DNA of 64,000 bases from Prevotella pectinovora (GTDB lineage: Bacteria; Bacteroidota; Bacteroidia; Bacteroidales; Bacteroidaceae), in NCBI RefSeq assembly GCF_000834015.1, contig NZ_JXQI01000071.1, positions 1 through 64,000 on the forward strand, given 5' to 3'. The translations under genes and the position numbers were made by a program. The notes beneath the pieces are model-generated. The model searched no databases and was not told the origin of the DNA. It worked only from the letters and a program-made list of their open reading frames with translations. This document shows, one piece after another, positions 7,755-16,975 of the stretch. How positions within the stretch are numbered: position 1 is the stretch's first letter; each line of letters begins with the position of its first letter.

Positions 7755-8600
7755 ATGATGAAGAATTGGTGCATATATATGATGATGCTGTTGTTCTTTG
7801 CAAGTTGCTCTGAACAACAGATAATTGAAGAAACGGCTTCTTCAACAAAGTTGGCAGAGCATAAGAGCATGACTGATGCTCCCCAAGATACAATCATGTC
7901 ATTGCTCTATCAAGCTCGCTGGGGCGATGGTTCGGCATATCTGAAACTGGCAGATTGTTATCGAGATGGTATTGGGGTAAAGAAGGATTTCTTTGGTATG
8001 ATTACAATGGCTCACATGGCTGAGTGGCGTGGAGCAATCAATCGCATAGATGACTATATCTACGGCTTGCCAGATGGTAATGATTACAAAACATTATTTC
8101 TCCTTATGGATGGCTATAAGTCGTATATTCAAGAGGATCCAGACAGTATAGAGCATGTACTACGTGCGAGCGATAGTCCTGAAGCAAAGACACTCCTCGG
8201 AATGATTACTGTTGACCAAGGAGACACAATATCAGGGATGAATATGATAAAAGAGGCAGCAAATCAAGGTTGTTCCTTGGCTGAACTGCTGTTAACCATA
8301 CCTGATTGGGAAGGCAGACTGAGAGCAGATGCAACAAAGCTTGGCATAATTGCTCATCGTGTACCTCTCGCCTATCTGATTCTTGGTGACCTCTATTATG
8401 AACCTGACGATAATGGCAAATCAAACATGCAACTTGCTGTAGAATACTACATGAAAGCAGAAGAACATGCTGTGTTGGACCGACATGGCGCAGAAAGAGT
8501 GCTCGACTATTACAGAAATGGAGGGAATGTCCAACTGACAGAAGACGATGTCAAGCGATTGGAACTGATTGTACAACCTAAAGATGTAGAGACGGAATGA
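7755..8600 (+). CDS. Sel1/TPR-like repeat lipoprotein
   Basis: About 281 residues from the ATG at 7755 (alternative 7758). The frame is open further upstream, but only this start gives a compact signal peptide with lipobox MMMLLFFASC. The body shows Sel1-type helical repeats: AYLKLADCYRDGIGVKKD near the start and ILGDLYYEPDDNGKSNMQLAVEYYMKA near the end. Sel1 repeats usually mediate protein-protein contacts. The stop overlaps the ATG of the next short ORF (ATGA), suggesting translational coupling to a gene that is now broken. Confidence 0.75.
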   Translation: MMKNWCIYMMMLLFFASCSEQQIIEETASSTKLAEHKSMTDAPQDTIMSLLYQARWGDGSAYLKLADCYRDGIGVKKDFFGMITMAHMAEWRGAINRIDDYIYGLPDGNDYKTLFLLMDGYKSYIQEDPDSIEHVLRASDSPEAKTLLGMITVDQGDTISGMNMIKEAANQGCSLAELLLTIPDWEGRLRADATKLGIIAHRVPLAYLILGDLYYEPDDNGKSNMQLAVEYYMKAEEHAVLDRHGAERVLDYYRNGGNVQLTEDDVKRLELIVQPKDVETE

Positions 8601-8707
8601 AAACAATAAAACAAACAGTTAGAACATTATTACTATTAATGCTAATACTCTGTAACATAGGAGCCTATGCTCAGAGAAAAGAAGTTCTGATGAATTTACG
8701 TTTGTAG
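8597..8707 (+). pseudogene. Truncated secreted-protein ORF
   Basis: A 36-residue ORF overlapping the previous stop by ATGA. It is almost entirely a signal peptide (TVRTLLLLLMLILCN, then IGAYAQRK) and then stops. Another frame takes over immediately with an unrelated coding-like fragment, so this is most likely the 5' end of a secreted-protein gene lost by recombination. Confidence 0.6.
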
Positions 8708-8787
8708 GTTGTTTCCCTGCTGATAATCCGAAATACAACATCGGTATGGTTGTCATTCGTCCTCGAAAACATCCTGCAACTTTTGGT
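8683..8787 (+). pseudogene. Transpeptidase (FtsI/PBP2-like) C-terminal fragment
   Basis: In a different frame from the preceding ORF the DNA reads DEFTFVGCFPADNPKY, then NIGMVVIRPRKHPATFG. The pattern FVGYFPADNPKY followed by a hydrophobic strand is typical of the region near the end of class B penicillin-binding proteins. Only about 35 codons remain and the SxxK, SxN and KTG motifs are absent, so it is gene debris. The assignment rests on motif recall and should be treated as tentative. Confidence 0.45.
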
Positions 8788-8835
8788 ATACTGGTGAACC
8801 TTTATACCTTTGGTTATAAGTGGCATAAACAAAAA

Positions 8836-8868
8836 AAAGACGTAATGTATTGTCTACATTACGTCTTT
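8836..8868 (-). terminator. Rho-independent terminator of the tRNA gene
   Basis: A perfect 14-bp stem (8836-8849 with 8855-8868, arms AAAGACGTAATGTA and its complement) with a 5-nt loop. On the minus strand it is followed by more T residues (the A-run from 8831). It lies a few bases downstream of the tRNA 3' end. Confidence 0.85.
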
Positions 8869-8873
8869 CGTAG

Positions 8874-8946
8874 TTGCGGAGGCAGGACTCGAACATGCGA
8901 CCTCCAGGTTATGAGCCTGGCGAGCTACCAACTGCTCCACTCCGCG
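8874..8946 (-). tRNA. Initiator tRNA-fMet (CAT)
   Basis: A 73-nt cloverleaf with anticodon CAT in the loop CTCATAA. Position 1 is C facing A72, an unpaired first position, and the D stem has an A11-U24 pair; both are hallmarks of initiator rather than elongator tRNA-Met. The acceptor, D and anticodon stems pair well. The T stem has one U-C mismatch in the second-last pair. CCA is not encoded (A73 is followed by CTA). A strong terminator follows. Confidence 0.9.
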
Positions 8947-9542
8947 ATATTGATTATTTGTGCATTTCTTGATTGCGTGTGCAAAGGTATGAAGTTTTTG
9001 GGAAACTGCAAAACTTTTCAGCGGAAATCTTTAGTATTTGGTGTAATATTGACTTGCATCAATGGAATAATGCCGTATTTGTTGATTCGAATCGGTATTT
9101 GGGACGTTTTGATGTGTGCGGTGAAGGGATTGCCGCAATATGATAGCGTTCCCATTCAGAATGTTTGGTACGAACGTGATGGATGCGGAGGAGAGATTGC
9201 GGCGGAATGGCTTATATGGGTCCGTAATATATGGACATTTGGGTTTGGCAGATTGTTGTCTATAGGTCGGTAGCGGATATTTCGGATTCGTGTCGGAAGG
9301 GCATTATATAATAAGGTGTGCAGGGCGTCTGTGGCAGGATGAGAAGAGGACATTCATATTTATAACACTCAAAAACAGTCATTAGCACGTTTAATTTGTC
9401 AGGGGTGAATGCTCGTGGTGAATGCTTGTGGATATCCAGTTTCCGTCCGGAGGTTTATGTGGCTAATAAAGGTGGCGACAGGTCGTAAACAGACTGTTGG
9501 GGTTAAAAAAGATGTAAAAACAGAACATAAATGGTTATTTAT
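8947..9542. other. Noncoding stretch between the tRNA and tetR-like genes
   Basis: About 600 bp without a convincing gene. A plus-strand ORF runs through the tRNA gene and its terminator into this stretch but has no family features. I see no repeat of the families found elsewhere in the window. Confidence 0.5.
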
Positions 9543-9573
9543 TTTGCAATTTCCATAGAAATAAATACTTTTG
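9543..9573 (+). promoter_or_regulatory. Promoter of the TetR-like gene
   Basis: TTTG at 9543-9546 and TACTTTTG at 9566-9573 with a 19-bp spacer match the Bacteroidetes -33/-7 consensus. The leader to the ATG at 9685 would be about 105 nt. Confidence 0.75.
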
Positions 9574-9684
9574 CACATGTTAATGGCCGTGTGCAAGAAG
9601 ACGGGATGTGCATCGAGGGTACAATCGGTGTGTGTCTGAGCGCCATGGCCGGTGGAACATACACGGAACACTTATCATATTATC

Positions 9685-10302
9685 ATGTCAATATCAAAGA
9701 CCCGACAGAAGTTGGTTGATGTGGCAAGACAGTTGTTTGCCCGCAACGGATTCGAAAACACCACTATGAACGATATCGCCCAGGCTTCAGGGAAGGGGCG
9801 CCGCACGCTGTATACCTATTTCAGCAGCAAGGAAGACATCTATTATGCCGTGATAGAGGGAGAGCTGGAGCGCTTGTCGGACAAGCTTGACGAGGTGGCG
9901 GCGAGGAATGTCAGGCCTCAGGACAAGATCATCGAACTGATATACACCCATCTGAGCATGATAAAGGAAACCGTGGTGAGAAACGGTAATCTGAGAGCCG
10001 CCTTCTTTCGCAACATCTGGATGGTGGAGAAGGTGAGGAAGCATTTCGACGAGGATGAGATAGAACTCTTCCGCAAGGTGTATACCGACGGCAAGCGCGA
10101 AGGAGAGTTCGACATCGACAACGTGGAACTCGTAGCCGACATCACCCACTATTGCATCAAGGGACTGGAAGTGCCCTATATCTATGGCCGCCTGGGTCAT
10201 GGCATCACTCCTGAGGCGAGCAAACCGCTTGTCGCCAAGGTGGTATACGGCGCGCTGGGCAAGATCACGAACAAGAATTCAGACAGTGCGCGTCAGGATT
10301 GA
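9685..10302 (+). CDS. TetR/AcrR-family transcriptional regulator
   Basis: A 205-residue repressor. The N-terminal helix-turn-helix is clear: KLVDVARQLFARNGFENTT, then MNDIAQASGKGRRTLYTYF and SSKEDIYYAV. The C-terminal ligand-binding part is helical and ends with KPLVAKVVYGALG. I chose the ATG at 9685 (MSISKTRQKL); the frame is open upstream but that extension is atypical. It is followed about 100 bp later by fabG on the same strand, so it may respond to a fatty-acid-related signal; this is inference from position only. Confidence 0.9.
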   Translation: MSISKTRQKLVDVARQLFARNGFENTTMNDIAQASGKGRRTLYTYFSSKEDIYYAVIEGELERLSDKLDEVAARNVRPQDKIIELIYTHLSMIKETVVRNGNLRAAFFRNIWMVEKVRKHFDEDEIELFRKVYTDGKREGEFDIDNVELVADITHYCIKGLEVPYIYGRLGHGITPEASKPLVAKVVYGALGKITNKNSDSARQD

Positions 10303-10398
10303 AGCATCAGACAGTTTTATCCTTCTCCGTGCTTAGGATTAGGTGACGGGTAGATAGAAATACAGTATATACATATTATAAATATAAATACAACGAAA

Positions 10399-11157
10399 AT
10401 GGGATTATTAACTGGTAAGACAGCACTCGTAACGGGTGCGGCACGCGGCATCGGTAAGGCTGTCGCAATGAAATTCGCCCAGGAGGGTGCAAACATCGCA
10501 TTCACAGACCTCGTGCTCAACGACGATATGGCAGCAGGCCTTGAGGCCACACGCAAGGAAATCGAGGCACTCGGAGTGACCTGCCGCGCTTATGCCGGCA
10601 ACGCTGCCGACTTTGCCGAGACAGAGAAGACCGTGAAGCAGATCCATGCCGACTTCGGTTCTATCGACATCCTCGTGAACAACGCCGGAATTACAAAAGA
10701 CGGACTTATGCTGCGTATGACAGAGGCTCAGTGGGACGCTGTGCTGAACGTCAACCTGAAGTCAGCCTTCAATTTCATCCACGCTTGCTCTCCAATCATG
10801 TTGCGCCAGCGCGGTGGTTCTATCATCAATATGGCTTCTGTAGTGGGTGTCCACGGCAATGCAGGCCAGTGCAACTATGCCGCTTCAAAGGCAGGTATGA
10901 TTGCTCTCGCCAAGAGTATCGCCCAGGAGCTCGGACCTAAGGGCATCCGTGCCAACGCCGTTGCTCCAGGCTTTATCGAGACAGCCATGACAGCCCAGCT
11001 GCCAGAGGATATCCGCAAGGACTGGATGAAGAAGATTCCATTGCGCCGTGGCGGTCAGACAGAAGATATCGCCAACGTATGCCTCTTCCTGGCTTCAGAC
11101 ATGTCAAGCTATGTCAGCGGTCAGGTTATCCAGATCGACGGCGGAATGAACATGTAA
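10399..11157 (+). CDS. fabG: 3-oxoacyl-ACP reductase FabG
   Basis: A 252-residue short-chain dehydrogenase reducing beta-ketoacyl-ACP with NADPH in fatty acid elongation. It has the Rossmann motif TGAARGIG (12-19), NNAG (94-97), catalytic Ser147, Tyr160 and Lys164 (YAASK), PGFIET, and the C-terminal IDGGMNM usual for FabG. Length and motif order are normal. It starts 96 bp after the TetR-like gene and ends before a terminator-like hairpin. Confidence 0.93.
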   Translation: MGLLTGKTALVTGAARGIGKAVAMKFAQEGANIAFTDLVLNDDMAAGLEATRKEIEALGVTCRAYAGNAADFAETEKTVKQIHADFGSIDILVNNAGITKDGLMLRMTEAQWDAVLNVNLKSAFNFIHACSPIMLRQRGGSIINMASVVGVHGNAGQCNYAASKAGMIALAKSIAQELGPKGIRANAVAPGFIETAMTAQLPEDIRKDWMKKIPLRRGGQTEDIANVCLFLASDMSSYVSGQVIQIDGGMNM

Positions 11158-11182
11158 TTCAGATACATATCTAAGGTTTAGA

Positions 11183-11238
11183 GAAGCTCGTCCACTGTGC
11201 CTTCATTCCGGAAGGGTAGGGGTGAGCTTCTTTTTTTT
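11183..11238 (+). terminator. Terminator after fabG
   Basis: GAAGCTC (11183-11189) pairs with GAGCTTC (11224-11230), with an inner CCTT/AAGG hairpin, followed by eight T residues (11231-11238). Confidence 0.6.
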
Positions 11239-11259
11239 GAAGTTTTTTATCCATCAGGC

Positions 11260-11928
11260 ATGAACGTAGTTTACGAAGACAACCATATCATCATCGTCAA
11301 CAAGCGTAGCGGAGAGATTGTGCAGGGCGACAAGACCGGCGACAAGCCGCTCTCCGACACCGTGAAAGAGTATATCAAGGAGGCGTATGCCAAGCCCGGC
11401 AACGTGTTCCTCGGCGTGGTACACCGCTTAGACCGTCCTGTGAGCGGACTTGTGGTCTTTGCACGCACGTCGAAAGCCCTGTCGCGACTCAACGACATGT
11501 TCCGTACGGGCGACGTGCATAAGACATATTGGGCGCTCACCAAGAACCGTCCGCCCCACGAGGAAGGAACGATAGAGAGCTGGCTCGTGAGAAACGAGAA
11601 GCAGAACAAGAGCTATAGCTACGACCGCGAGAAGCCCGGTGCCAAGAAGGCGATACTGAAATACAAGGTGATCGGTGCGACAGACAACTACACCCTCATC
11701 GAAGTGAAGCTCCTCACCGGCCGTCACCATCAGATACGCTGTCAGCTCGCCAGCATCGGCTGTCCTATCAAGGGCGACCTGAAGTATGGTGCCAAGCGCA
11801 GCAATCCCGACGGCAGCATCTCGCTGCTCGCCCGTAGGGTGGAGTTTGTGCATCCTGTCTCCAAGCAGCCGATATGCGTTGAGGCTCCCGTTCCGGAATT
11901 ACCGGAGTGGAAGACGTTCGGGAATTGA
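11260..11928 (+). CDS. RluA-family pseudouridine synthase
   Basis: A 222-residue enzyme that converts uridines to pseudouridine in rRNA or tRNA. It has the catalytic motif HRLDRPVSG with Asp58, then FARTSKALSRLND, KTYWALT and LLTGRHHQIRCQL, all typical of the RluA catalytic core. No S4 domain precedes it, so it is the short form. The ATG at 11260 was chosen because the upstream extension of the frame runs through the fabG terminator. Target uridine cannot be told from sequence. Confidence 0.9.
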   Translation: MNVVYEDNHIIIVNKRSGEIVQGDKTGDKPLSDTVKEYIKEAYAKPGNVFLGVVHRLDRPVSGLVVFARTSKALSRLNDMFRTGDVHKTYWALTKNRPPHEEGTIESWLVRNEKQNKSYSYDREKPGAKKAILKYKVIGATDNYTLIEVKLLTGRHHQIRCQLASIGCPIKGDLKYGAKRSNPDGSISLLARRVEFVHPVSKQPICVEAPVPELPEWKTFGN

Positions 11929-12022
11929 TGATTCCAGAACGGGGTGCCCCTTTGTTGGGGGCATATTTATGGCTTTATCAGTTAAAATATAAAAAATGTG
12001 AGTCTGCTCGCTTTAAATTTAG

Positions 12023-12030
12023 TATTTTTG
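12023..12030 (+). promoter_or_regulatory. -7 element upstream of the DUF2723 gene
   Basis: TATTTTTG matches TAnnTTTG about 66 bp before the ATG. No good -33 TTTG lies at the usual distance, so this is a weak call. Confidence 0.45.
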
Positions 12031-12095
12031 CAAATCATTTGTGGAACATTTGCAAATCTATTATTGGCATAAAACATTAACAACAATATAACTTG

Positions 12096-15000
12096 ATGAA
12101 ACAATTTAGATTAGTTGACAATATACTCGGATGGCTCGCCTTCCTTATTGCGGCCTTTGTATATTGCAGCACTATCGAGCCGACAGCCAGTTTCTGGGAC
12201 TGTCCGGAGTTTATTACAACAGGTTACAAACTGGAGGTCGGTCACCCGCCTGGCGCACCGTTCTTCATGCTCACCGCCAACCTCTTCTCCCATTTTGCCA
12301 GCGACCCGTCGCAGGTGGCGAGGATGGTCAACACCATGAGCGCCCTGCTCAGTGCCACGTGTATCCTGTTCCTCTTCTGGACCATCACGCATCTGACGCG
12401 TAAGTTGCTCCTCAACGGATGGGAAGACCTCACCAAGTCAAAGCTCATCGCCATCGAGGCAAGCGGAATGGTGGGTGCGCTGATATACACGTTCAGCGAC
12501 ACCTTCTGGTTCAGCGCCGTAGAGGGAGAGGTATACGCCTATTCATCAGCCTTCACCGCAGTGGTGTTCTGGCTCATTCTGAAATGGGAAGACCATGCCG
12601 ACGAGCCCCATAGCGACCGCTGGCTCGTGCTCATCATGTATATGACGGGATTGAGCATCGGTGTCCACCTGCTCAACCTGCTCTGTGTGCCGGCAATCGT
12701 GCTCGTATATTACTATCGCAAATTCCCGAATGCCAACGGCAAGGGCTCTCTCGTGGCGCTCTTCATCTCGTTCATCATCGTTGCAGCGATACTCTATGGA
12801 GTAGTGCCAGGCATCATCAAGGTGGGCGGATGGTTCGAGCTCTTCTTCGTCAACACCCTCGGCTTCAGCTTCAACACAGGAGTGATAATATACATCATGC
12901 TGCTCGTGGCCACCGTGGTGTGGGCAATCTACGAGAGTTTCAACGGCAACAACGGCTTGAGGGGCAACCTCTCGTTCGTGCTCTCCGTTGGCCTGCTCGG
13001 TATTCCGTTCTACGGATTCGGATGGTCGGCAGTGGTAATCGGAGTCGTGGTGCTGACAATATTGTATCTCGCCCTGAAATACAAGAAAGACGGCAAATAC
13101 CTCATCACCGCCCGTATGAAGAACACCATGCTGCTCTCCATGCTGATGCTGATGATAGGATATTCCACATACGCCGTAATCGTGATCCGTTCTACCGCCA
13201 ATCCGCCGATGGACCAGAACTCTCCGGAGGATATCTTCACTCTGGGCAGCTATCTCAGCCGCGACCAGTATGGCGACCGTCCGCTGTTCTACGGACAGGC
13301 ATACACCTCACAGGTGAAATTCGACGAAGACGGACAGTATTGCATTCCTTCTAAGACCATCGGAGAACCGGTGTACCAGCGTAAGGAGAAAGCAAGCAAG
13401 GACGAGAAAGACTCATACTTCATAGTGAACACCAAAGACAAATATAACTATGCCCAGAACATGGTGTTCCCACGTATGTACGACTCATCCCATGCCGATG
13501 CCTACGAGAGCTGGATGGGCGGAGTAGACGGATATAACGTGGACTACGACAGATGCGGAGAGCCTATCCAGGTGAAGATGCCTACACAGCTCGAAAACAT
13601 CCGCTTCTTCCTTTCATATCAGTGCAACTTCATGTACTGGCGCTACTTCATGTGGAACTTCGCCGGTCGTCAGAACGACCTGCAGGGCAATGGAGAGCTG
13701 GAGCACGGAAACTGGATTTCAGGAATACCGTTCCTTGACAACTTGCGCCTCGGCGACCAGAGCAAGCTCCCTGACGACCTCAAGGAGAACAAGGGACACA
13801 ACGTGTTCTATTGCTTGCCGCTGCTGCTCGGTCTTATCGGACTCTTCTGGCAGGCACTCGCCAAGGGCGACAAGGGAACAAAGCAGTTCTGGGTGGTGTT
13901 CTTCCTCTTCTTCATGACCGGACTCGCCATCGTGATTTACCTCAACCAGACACCTATGCAGCCTCGTGAGCGCGACTATGCCTACGCCGGATCATTCTAT
14001 GCCTTCGCGATATGGTGCGGAATGGGTGTGGCAGCAATCATCGACCTGATAAGAGAGAAGTTCAAGAAAGACAATGTAGCATTGGCAGCAGCAATCTCGG
14101 TTGCCTGTCTGCTCGTGCCGATACAGATGGCAAGCCAGACATGGGACGACCACGACCGCAGTGGAAGATATACCTGCCGCGATTTCGGACAGAACTATCT
14201 CATGTCATTGCAAGACGAGGGCAATCCGATCATCTTCACCAACGGCGACAACGACACCTTCCCTCTCTGGTATGACCAGGATACTGAGGGAATCCGTACC
14301 GATGCCCGTGTCTGCAACCTGTCGTATCTGCAGACCGACTGGTATATCGACCAGATGGTGCGCCCGGCATACGACTCTCCGTCGCTGCCAATCACATGGC
14401 CGAGACTCGACTACTGCTCAGGCACCAACGAATACATCGAGGTGCATCCAGACGCCAAGCAGGAGGTGCTCAACTTCTATAAGGAGTATCCGGAGCAGGC
14501 AAAGGCACAGTGGGGCGACAATCCGTTCGAACTCAAGAACGTGTTGAAATACTGGGTGCGCAGCCGCGACAAGGACAGCCACTTCATCCCTACCGACACA
14601 CTCTATGTGACGATAGACAAGGACGCCGTGCGCAAGAGCGGCATGATGATGGCGAGCGACACCATTCCAGACCGCATGGTAATCTCGCTGAAAGGCAAGA
14701 ACGCCCTCTACAAGAGCGACCTCATGATGCTCGAGCTCATCGCACAGAGCAATTGGGTGCGTCCTATCTATGTTGCGATGACCGTGGGACAGGAGAACTA
14801 CATGAACCTCGGCGACAACTTCATCCAGGAGGGACTCGCCAACCGCATCACGCCGTTTACCACAAACAAGGGCAACGCTAAGAACTTCGACACGGAGAAG
14901 ACATACTACAACGTGATGAAGCGATTCAAGTTCGGCGGCCTCGACAAACCGGGACTCTATCTCGACGAGACCGTGATGCGCATGTGTAACACCCACCGCA

Positions 15001-15416
15001 AGCTGATGTCGACCCTCGCCCTGCATCTCATTATAGAGGGCAAGAAAGACAAGGCTGCCAAGGTGCTCGCCTATGCCGACAAGATGATGCCGGCATACAA
15101 CGTGCCGGTGAACTTCATGAGCGGAGGTCTCGACTATGCCGCCGCCTACGCCGAGATCGGCAACAAGGCAAAGGCAAAGCAGATGCTCGGATATGTGGTG
15201 AAGAACGCGGAGCAGTATGCCAACTGGTATCTCTCGCTCAGTCAAGACCGCTTCCTCATGTCGCAGCGCGACTGCATGCTTCAGCTTTATGTCTTGAACC
15301 AGGCACTTGAGGTGGCAAACAGTTTCGACCCGGCTGAGGCTCGCCGCATCAACGGTATCCTGAACCGTGTGGCACAGCAGTATTCAGCAAGAGGCGGACA
15401 GATGCCGCAGGAATAA
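12096..15416 (+). CDS. DUF2723 giant membrane protein, GT-C-like
   Basis: About 1106 residues. The N-terminal DUF2723 region has a first transmembrane helix, then STIEPTASFWDCPEFI and KLEVGHPPGAPFFML, followed by roughly ten more helices. The Asp/Glu-containing first loop resembles GT-C glycosyltransferases such as protein O-mannosyltransferases. The motif NQTPMQPRERDYAYAGSF lies near residue 620. The C-terminal 450 residues are soluble and end in TPR-like helices. It probably transfers sugar from a lipid donor, but substrate and acceptor are unknown. It starts at the ATG at 12096, directly after a TTG. The NodB deacetylase gene follows on the same strand, suggesting an envelope polysaccharide context. 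Confidence 0.9.
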   Translation: MKQFRLVDNILGWLAFLIAAFVYCSTIEPTASFWDCPEFITTGYKLEVGHPPGAPFFMLTANLFSHFASDPSQVARMVNTMSALLSATCILFLFWTITHLTRKLLLNGWEDLTKSKLIAIEASGMVGALIYTFSDTFWFSAVEGEVYAYSSAFTAVVFWLILKWEDHADEPHSDRWLVLIMYMTGLSIGVHLLNLLCVPAIVLVYYYRKFPNANGKGSLVALFISFIIVAAILYGVVPGIIKVGGWFELFFVNTLGFSFNTGVIIYIMLLVATVVWAIYESFNGNNGLRGNLSFVLSVGLLGIPFYGFGWSAVVIGVVVLTILYLALKYKKDGKYLITARMKNTMLLSMLMLMIGYSTYAVIVIRSTANPPMDQNSPEDIFTLGSYLSRDQYGDRPLFYGQAYTSQVKFDEDGQYCIPSKTIGEPVYQRKEKASKDEKDSYFIVNTKDKYNYAQNMVFPRMYDSSHADAYESWMGGVDGYNVDYDRCGEPIQVKMPTQLENIRFFLSYQCNFMYWRYFMWNFAGRQNDLQGNGELEHGNWISGIPFLDNLRLGDQSKLPDDLKENKGHNVFYCLPLLLGLIGLFWQALAKGDKGTKQFWVVFFLFFMTGLAIVIYLNQTPMQPRERDYAYAGSFYAFAIWCGMGVAAIIDLIREKFKKDNVALAAAISVACLLVPIQMASQTWDDHDRSGRYTCRDFGQNYLMSLQDEGNPIIFTNGDNDTFPLWYDQDTEGIRTDARVCNLSYLQTDWYIDQMVRPAYDSPSLPITWPRLDYCSGTNEYIEVHPDAKQEVLNFYKEYPEQAKAQWGDNPFELKNVLKYWVRSRDKDSHFIPTDTLYVTIDKDAVRKSGMMMASDTIPDRMVISLKGKNALYKSDLMMLELIAQSNWVRPIYVAMTVGQENYMNLGDNFIQEGLANRITPFTTNKGNAKNFDTEKTYYNVMKRFKFGGLDKPGLYLDETVMRMCNTHRKLMSTLALHLIIEGKKDKAAKVLAYADKMMPAYNVPVNFMSGGLDYAAAYAEIGNKAKAKQMLGYVVKNAEQYANWYLSLSQDRFLMSQRDCMLQLYVLNQALEVANSFDPAEARRINGILNRVAQQYSARGGQMPQE

Positions 15417-15427
15417 GATGAACTTTC

Positions 15428-15502
15428 AGACAGTCTATCGCATGACAGCCTACAACCCCATGATGACAGTGGAGTAGGGCAGAAACAGGCGATAGACTGT
15501 CT
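15428..15502 (+). terminator. Long stem-loop between the DUF2723 and deacetylase genes
   Basis: A 14-bp perfect inverted repeat (15428-15441 AGACAGTCTATCGC with 15489-15502) encloses 47 nt that can fold further (GCCTAC with GTAGGGC). No T-run follows the second arm, so it may be a processing or attenuator structure rather than a simple terminator. Confidence 0.5.
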
Positions 15503-15543
15503 TCTCATATCATATCTCTAACGAGAAAACAACAAGACAAAAT

Positions 15544-16155
15544 ATGTTTATAGAGCAACCGGCAATATGGTTGCGCTGGCTATATCCCAGAGCGACATGG
15601 AGGATGGACAAGAATGAGCGTGCTGTATACCTCACGTTTGACGATGGTCCTATCCCCGAGGCAACACCATTCATTCTGAAGACTCTCGCTGAGTTCGGTG
15701 TCCATGCCACTTTCTTTATGGTGGGCGACAATGTGCGCAAGCATCCTGAGCTGTACGACCAGATCGTGGCGGCAGGTCATCAAGTGGGCAACCACACCTT
15801 CAACCACTGGGGAGGATTCAAGCATACCACGCGTTCCTACAGTGAGAATGTGCAGAAAGCCAACGATCTCATACATAGCCACCTCTTCCGTCCGCCACAC
15901 GGATGGATGCGCTGGGAACAGTATTTCTGGGTAGGCCGCAAGTATCGCATCGTGATGTGGGATCTCGTGACCCGCGACTACAGTAAGTGGATGACAGCCG
16001 ATGATATCGTTGCCAACGTGAAGCGCTATGCCCGCAACGGATCGATAATCACCTTCCACGATTCGCTCAAGAGCATCGACAAACTGCATTATGCTTTGCC
16101 CGAGTCGCTGCGCTGGCTGAAGGAACAAGGATATGAGTTCAAGACTTTTGAATAA
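15544..16155 (+). CDS. Polysaccharide deacetylase (NodB domain)
   Basis: A 203-residue NodB-fold metal-dependent deacetylase of the carbohydrate esterase 4 type. Visible motifs are TFDDGP (31-36, catalytic base and metal Asp), HTFNH (84-88, metal His pair), RPPHG (116-120, in place of the more common RPPYG) and FHDS (171-174, catalytic His). No signal peptide is seen, although the N terminus is hydrophobic (AIWLRWLYP). It removes acetyl groups from an N-acetylated glycan; the substrate is not known. The next gene starts 6 bp after it, so the two are co-transcribed. Confidence 0.92.
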   Translation: MFIEQPAIWLRWLYPRATWRMDKNERAVYLTFDDGPIPEATPFILKTLAEFGVHATFFMVGDNVRKHPELYDQIVAAGHQVGNHTFNHWGGFKHTTRSYSENVQKANDLIHSHLFRPPHGWMRWEQYFWVGRKYRIVMWDLVTRDYSKWMTADDIVANVKRYARNGSIITFHDSLKSIDKLHYALPESLRWLKEQGYEFKTFE

Positions 16156-16161
16156 CAGATT

Positions 16162-16677
16162 ATGGAGAATATAGGAAAAGACAAAGTGCTCGCCGCTGTG
16201 GTGCGCACTTTTTTTAAGTATTTCACTCTCGGAGTGATAGAAGGCAAGTCTGCCGACAGTGCCGACATGACCGTGTATGAGCCGAAGAACGTGAAGAAGG
16301 TGATGTCGGAGCATATCGAGGATGTGTCGAGGATTTTCAATCAGGAAGTGTTCTTCGCCATCTCCCGTATCAATTACGTGGAAGAAGAACTGGAGCGAGA
16401 GCTGCAGGCTTTCGTAGCTGCCGGCAACAAGACCACGCCGATGGATCTGATGCGCTTCGCCTGCCGTTCAGATGAGTTCTATGATGTGATGGTGTGCGAA
16501 TACAAGCGCAATTTCGAGTCGCTGCTCTGTGGTTCCTTTGCCACACTCTCCAAGGCATGTGAGGGCTTCACGGAGTGTGAGGCGCTCGGTAGCATCGCCG
16601 TAGACATGGCTGAGAATATCATAAACAGAATTGCCCACCAGGCGTATGGCGAGGGAAAGAAGCTGGTGGCAGAGTGA
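16162..16677 (+). CDS. Hypothetical helical protein
   Basis: A 171-residue soluble protein predicted mostly helical, without a family I recognise. It contains VVRTFFKYFTLGVIEG, a central FNQEVFFAISRINYVEEELEREL, and a C-terminal amphipathic stretch MAENIINRIAHQAYGEGKKL. It follows the deacetylase by 6 bp and is probably its operon partner. Confidence 0.7.
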   Translation: MENIGKDKVLAAVVRTFFKYFTLGVIEGKSADSADMTVYEPKNVKKVMSEHIEDVSRIFNQEVFFAISRINYVEEELERELQAFVAAGNKTTPMDLMRFACRSDEFYDVMVCEYKRNFESLLCGSFATLSKACEGFTECEALGSIAVDMAENIINRIAHQAYGEGKKLVAE

Positions 16678-16729
16678 TTGCATAGCAGTCTGTCAATATA
16701 AACTGCTTTTGTAAGATTTGCTATTCGTC

Positions 16730-16846
16730 CCTCCCCTACGGGGGAGGTTAGGTGGGGGCTAGTGTAATTATGCGATGGTTATCATCTGTATTGTATTCTT
16801 TTCCACTGACTTCAGCCCCCTCTCGTTCTCCCCCGTAGGGGAGATG
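16730..16846. repeat. REP/BIME-like inverted pair
   Basis: One unit of the CCCTCCCCTACGGGGGAGG / TAGGTGGGGGCT family, followed about 50 bp later by an inverted relative (AGCCCCCTCTCG, CCCCCGTAGGGGAG). Same family as the arrays near the pit gene at 53.9-59.0 kb. Confidence 0.8.
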
Positions 16847-16975
16847 CAGATTACTTTTCTTGCATAAGTTGCTTTAGTATATTGCAGCTGCAGTTTACTT
16901 TTCTTGCATCAGAAGCTGTTAGTCTATGACGGCTCCAGATTGTCTTCTCAAACATAGGGGAAATGGTTCGAAATT

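Noticed and set aside
8746-9273. 175-codon ORF across the tRNA gene
   Set aside because: It runs through a structured tRNA gene and its terminator; only its first codons match the transpeptidase-like fragment.
14418-15245. 275-codon ORF antisense to the DUF2723 gene
   Set aside because: Overlaps the conserved C-terminal half of the DUF2723 protein; His- and Val-rich product typical of antisense frames in GC-rich DNA.
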